27,304 nt of DNA from Actinomycetes bacterium (GTDB taxonomy: Bacteria; Actinomycetota; Actinomycetes; Propionibacteriales; Propionibacteriaceae): contig JAEZZG010000041.1 of NCBI GenBank assembly GCA_023442485.1, forward strand, positions 1-27,304, read 5' to 3'. How positions within the stretch are numbered: position 1 is the stretch's first letter; the number at the start of each line of letters is the position of its first letter. Below are positions 24,203 through 27,304 of this stretch, piece after piece. Both the position numbers and the translations under genes were made by a program. The notes below the pieces were generated by a model. It saw only the letters and a list, made by a program, of their open reading frames with translations. It was not told the origin of the DNA and did not search any database.

Positions 24203-25068
24203 CCTTCATCTTGGATCCATGGTCCAAGGCCCCGATTCTGGATCGCCACGTTGAATCGCGCCTCAGCCGCGAGGAAATACATCGGCTGTGGCGAGATGAT
24301 GCGGCTTGCGTGATCCCGGTTGCGCCCGAGGGAGTCCTGCGCCTGGACTGTCTGTCTCGGCCTCGCGACGAGATGGACGATACCGACACGGTATTCCTGG
24401 GGTTGGTCGCAGACACCCCCTGGTTTGCGCATCTGATCGACGCGGCAGACGCTAAGGGCCACCGCACCGCGACGGTGCGCGACGGCGAACTGGGGGCAAT
24501 CCCCAGGGAGGTTGCCTCGGCGGCGACAGGGATCGCGGCTTGGATCAGGATGGCTCGCTATTGCGAGGCTTGCGGCGGCCAGTTGGACCTCGATGTGGGC
24601 GGGTTCTCGAAATCCTGCCGGGATTGCCACTTGCAGACCTTTCCGCGTCAAGATCCGGCGATGATCGTTGCCGTCCGGGATCACGAGGATCGCCTACTCC
24701 TGGCGCACCAACCCCATTGGAAACCCCACTATGTCTCCATCTTGGCCGGGTTCGTCGAGTCAGGGGAGTCCGTCGAACACTCGATCTACCGGGAGGTCAA
24801 GGAGGAAGCTAACATCGAGATTCGCCAGGTGAAATATCTTGGCTCACAGCCTTGGCCCCTGCCTCGGTCGTTGATGCTGGCTTTCACCGCGTTGGGTGAG
24901 GGAGATATATCCATCGGTGACGGTGAACTCGAGTGGGCGCGCTGGTATAGCCGAGACGATGTTGAGGCCGGCATCGTTGATGGTTCAGTGGTTCTCCCGC
25001 ATGTCGGTTCGGTCGCCTCTCAAGTGATTGCTGCGTGGCGTCGAAGTGAACTACCTGCCTTTGACTAG
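24199..25068 (+). CDS. nudC: NAD(H) pyrophosphatase / NAD-RNA decapping enzyme NudC
   Basis: 289 residues starting inside the adnB stop (ATGA). A poorly conserved N-terminal domain is followed by a zinc ribbon with Cys122, Cys125, Cys140 and Cys143, then FPRQDPAMI. The Nudix box starts at Gly184: GFVESGE, then REVKEE with the catalytic glutamates, ending in I. The NudC-specific SQPWPLPRSLM follows it; the family form is SQPWPFPxSLM, so one Phe is Leu here. The enzyme hydrolyses NADH to NMNH and AMP and removes NAD caps from RNA. In mycobacteria nudC sits near adnB and uvrD2 too, there with a TrkA-like gene between adnB and nudC, which is missing here. Confidence 0.93.
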   Translation: MTFILDPWSKAPILDRHVESRLSREEIHRLWRDDAACVIPVAPEGVLRLDCLSRPRDEMDDTDTVFLGLVADTPWFAHLIDAADAKGHRTATVRDGELGAIPREVASAATGIAAWIRMARYCEACGGQLDLDVGGFSKSCRDCHLQTFPRQDPAMIVAVRDHEDRLLLAHQPHWKPHYVSILAGFVESGESVEHSIYREVKEEANIEIRQVKYLGSQPWPLPRSLMLAFTALGEGDISIGDGELEWARWYSRDDVEAGIVDGSVVLPHVGSVASQVIAAWRRSELPAFD

Positions 25069-25077
25069 GGCTAACCG

Positions 25078-27123
25078 ATGAGTCACCGAGAGTCGCCTTT
25101 AGTGCCACCTGAAACTATCTTGGCCAGTTTGGACCCGCAGCAACGCCAGGCAGCAACTGAGTTCGGTTCGCCTGTGGTCATCATTGCCGGGGCAGGGACG
25201 GGCAAGACCAGGACGATCACCCATCGGATAGCCTATGGGGCAGCCACAGGCCAGCTTGATCCGTCTCGAACCTTGGCGGTCACCTTCACGACGAAGGCCG
25301 CTGGGGAGATGAAGTCAAGACTGATCGGGCTCGGCGTCGGTGCCGTCCAGGCTCAAACCTTTCACGCCACCGCCTTGCGCATCGCCCGCCACTTTTGGCC
25401 GCGTTTCTCCGGCTCCGACTTCCCCTCCGTCTGCGACGACAGCGACGAACTCATCAAAGAAGTCCTAGCCCGTCTCGACCTCGGCGATGCCACCGTCGGG
25501 GAGGTCAGCAATGAGATCGGCTGGGCCAAGGTGTGCAATGTCTTCCCAGACAACTATGCCGACCTCGCAGCCAGCTACGGACGCTCGACCGCGCTTGAAC
25601 CGCGAACAATCGCTATGTGCTACCAGGCCTACGAACAACTCAAACATCTTCGAGGCCTCGTTGATTTCTCTGACATCGTGCTGTGCGCCAACGGCATGTT
25701 GCTCGAACGCGAAGACATCCTCGCTGAGATTCGCCGCCGCTACTGCCACGTCGTCGTCGATGAGTTCCAAGACGTATCGGCGATCCACAACACCTTCTTG
25801 AATCTCGTGATCGGCCCCCGCACAGACTGGTGTGTGGTCGGGGACCCACAGCAGTCTATCCACGGATTCGCCGGGGCAGACCCACGCTACTTGATCCAGC
25901 GCAGCCGAGACCCGAAGACCAAGGTCATTGACCTCACCCGAAACTATCGCTCCACAAGGCTCATCATTGATCTAGCTAATCACGTCAAATCCTTGTCGGC
26001 TTTGTCATCGCCGAAGCTAAGTAGTGTCGGCGACGAGGGTGTCAGACCCGAGTTTGTGCACGCCATCAATGACGAGGAAGAAGCCGCCGCCACCACCGCC
26101 TGGCTGGAGAAACTCCATGCTGAGGAGGTTGAGTGGAAACAGATGGGTGTGCTTTATCGGGTGAAAGCAAAGGGCTATCCCTTGCAGCGGGCGCTGGCTG
26201 CGGCGAAAATACCGTTCATCGTCTATGGCCAGGAGAGATTCTTTGACCGCGCAGAGGTCAAGCAGGTGTTTCACCTGTTGAAGTCTGTACCCGACGTTGA
26301 CGACGTGGTGCGCGGCGTCGCTGCCGCATGTGAACAAGCAGGTTGGAGCAGTGACGGTGGATCGATCCTCGGTTTTCAGCGTCGCCGCTGGGAATCGCTG
26401 ACGGCGATCATGGATCTGGTCAAGGAACTGGTGGCGGCAAGACCCGAGGCCAGCCTGGCTGAGGTGATCGAAGAGTTGAACTATTACCGATCTTGTGGCC
26501 GCGTCCCTGAAGCCAATGCGGTCACCCTATCTACCCTGCACGCCGCCAAAGGGTTGGAGTGGGATGCGGTGTGTCTGCTCGGTGTTGACGACCGTTCCTT
26601 GCCGTCGTCAAGAGCCAGCTCTTGTGACCAGCTCGCCGAGGAACAGAGACTCGCCTATGTGGGGGTGACTAGGGCACGGCGTGTCTTGCGCGTGTCGTGG
26701 ACGCAGCCATCGTCGTCAGCGTCGAGAATCAGCAGGTACTTCCTTCAGCCAGCTTCGGGCCAGGTGACCTTGGTGAGGGCGGTGCCGGTCGCGGCGGCAA
26801 CCACGCAAGGGTTTGCAGAGTTGAAATGCAGCGACTGCCAGAGATCCTTGGTGACTGGGACTGAGGTCAAACTCGGACGTCACCTCAACTGCCACTCCAG
26901 CGTCGATCAGGACGTCAAAACCAGGTTGCTGCGCTGGCGGAAGCAGACCGCCCAGGCTGAGCAAATACCCGAGTTTGTTTTACTCACCGACGCCACCGTC
27001 CAAGCCCTTAGCGAACGCCCACCACGGACGGAGGCGGAGCTAATCCAGATGGGCATTGTCGGGCTGAGAACCCTGACAAGTTACGGGTCGCAGATCATGG
27101 AGGCTGTGACCGGGAATTCGTGA
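25078..27123 (+). CDS. uvrD2: ATP-dependent DNA helicase UvrD2
   Basis: 681 residues, 9 bp after nudC. The superfamily 1A helicase motifs are canonical: LDPQQRQAA, Walker A GAGTGKT (38-44), LAVTFTTKAAGEM, motif II VVDEFQD with Asp228, motif III VGDPQQSIHGFAGA, NYRS, STLHAAKGLEWDAV and VGVTRAR. The C-terminal part has the UvrD2 zinc module, Cys584-x2-Cys587-x14-His602-x2-Cys605; as I recall the family, the third position is normally Cys. An HRDC-like domain follows (about 615-678, RLLRWRKQTA...VLLTDATVQAL). The motor is 3'-5'. In mycobacteria UvrD2 is essential and the zinc module is needed for unwinding. The start codon has no strong Shine-Dalgarno and is probably coupled to nudC. Confidence 0.9.
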   Translation: MSHRESPLVPPETILASLDPQQRQAATEFGSPVVIIAGAGTGKTRTITHRIAYGAATGQLDPSRTLAVTFTTKAAGEMKSRLIGLGVGAVQAQTFHATALRIARHFWPRFSGSDFPSVCDDSDELIKEVLARLDLGDATVGEVSNEIGWAKVCNVFPDNYADLAASYGRSTALEPRTIAMCYQAYEQLKHLRGLVDFSDIVLCANGMLLEREDILAEIRRRYCHVVVDEFQDVSAIHNTFLNLVIGPRTDWCVVGDPQQSIHGFAGADPRYLIQRSRDPKTKVIDLTRNYRSTRLIIDLANHVKSLSALSSPKLSSVGDEGVRPEFVHAINDEEEAAATTAWLEKLHAEEVEWKQMGVLYRVKAKGYPLQRALAAAKIPFIVYGQERFFDRAEVKQVFHLLKSVPDVDDVVRGVAAACEQAGWSSDGGSILGFQRRRWESLTAIMDLVKELVAARPEASLAEVIEELNYYRSCGRVPEANAVTLSTLHAAKGLEWDAVCLLGVDDRSLPSSRASSCDQLAEEQRLAYVGVTRARRVLRVSWTQPSSSASRISRYFLQPASGQVTLVRAVPVAAATTQGFAELKCSDCQRSLVTGTEVKLGRHLNCHSSVDQDVKTRLLRWRKQTAQAEQIPEFVLLTDATVQALSERPPRTEAELIQMGIVGLRTLTSYGSQIMEAVTGNS

Positions 27124-27304
27124 TTCAGTTGCCAGCCTCGGTGACCACGATGAGCCGGCGCAACCGAACTGGAACCGCACCACAAAGGCCCTTTGATCGG
27201 CCAATCCTGCACCCCAGCTACCTACCCCGAGTTGCAGGCTTTCCCCACTCGGAGCCCAAATGGCGGTTTCGGACAAAAGTTGATGAATTAATGTGTTCAA
27301 AACG
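27124..27304. other. Region after uvrD2, no supported gene
   Basis: 181 bp to the right edge. It contains a small inverted repeat (CCGAGT, 14-nt spacer, ACTCGG, near 27228-27253) that could be a weak terminator for the repair operon. An ATG near 27291 runs off the window and cannot be judged. Confidence 0.4.

Noticed and set aside
27040..27300. 86-codon minus-strand ORF overlapping the uvrD2 end
   Set aside because: It overlaps the HRDC-coding part of uvrD2 and the product has no recognisable family.
1..27304. CRISPR arrays, prophage, insertion sequences or a novel defence island
   Set aside because: No regularly spaced repeats, transposase, integrase or defence-type nuclease were seen; the helicase-nucleases are explained by AdnAB and UvrD2.

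Overview
The window is a chromosomal stretch from an actinomycete (Actinomycetota). Evidence is the mtrA-mtrB-lpqB operon followed by comF, hpf and secA, a DUF3107/MiaE_2-like/RhlE-type neighbourhood, and an adnA-adnB-nudC-uvrD2 repair cluster, all arranged much as around mycobacterial Rv3198c-Rv3246c. By eye the DNA is only moderately GC-rich for the phylum, and several genes are decayed or shortened. That suggests a mid-GC, possibly host-associated lineage such as Propionibacteriaceae, but the genus cannot be fixed from the sequence alone.

Layout. 1-191 is the 3' end of a class II lysyl-tRNA synthetase. It is followed by two gene remnants: a UspA C-terminal fragment (199-351) and a CrcB/Fluc-like ORF lacking its third membrane segment (348-638). 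779-4810 is the tightly packed response regulator MtrA, histidine kinase MtrB and lipoprotein LpqB. 4879-5646 is comF interrupted by an in-frame TGA. 5785-6387 is long-form HPF and 6608-9409 is SecA. From 9413 to 13461 lie small actinobacterial conserved genes (an Rv3235-family protein, a DUF6912-like protein, a DUF2505-like protein), a PHP-domain phosphoesterase and a tryptophanyl-tRNA synthetase. Then come a convergent RhlE-type DEAD-box helicase with an arginine-rich tail, a ferritin-like protein, DUF3107 and a cold-shock protein.

The right-hand third (17461-27123) is a single-direction DNA-repair operon. AdnA and AdnB are the two motor-nuclease subunits of the actinobacterial double-strand-break resection machine, and their genes overlap by 8 bp. 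NudC, a zinc-containing Nudix NADH pyrophosphatase/NAD-cap hydrolase, overlaps adnB through ATGA. UvrD2, a helicase with zinc-module and HRDC regions, starts 9 bp later. The two Adn nuclease domains look intact, and AdnA carries an AddB-like four-cysteine iron-sulfur signature. AdnB has canonical helicase motifs, whereas AdnA has degenerate motifs II and III, so I infer that AdnB is the principal motor.

I did not find an undescribed multi-gene defence or mobile system. The most notable points are the clustered gene decay (usp, crcB, comF), the degenerate AdnA motor next to an intact nuclease, a Cys-to-His change in the UvrD2 zinc module, a ferritin-like protein that seems to have lost its metal ligands, a secA terminator hairpin lying inside a convergent coding sequence, and several unexplained palindromes in intergenic DNA. 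No tRNA, rRNA, CRISPR array or insertion sequence was seen.
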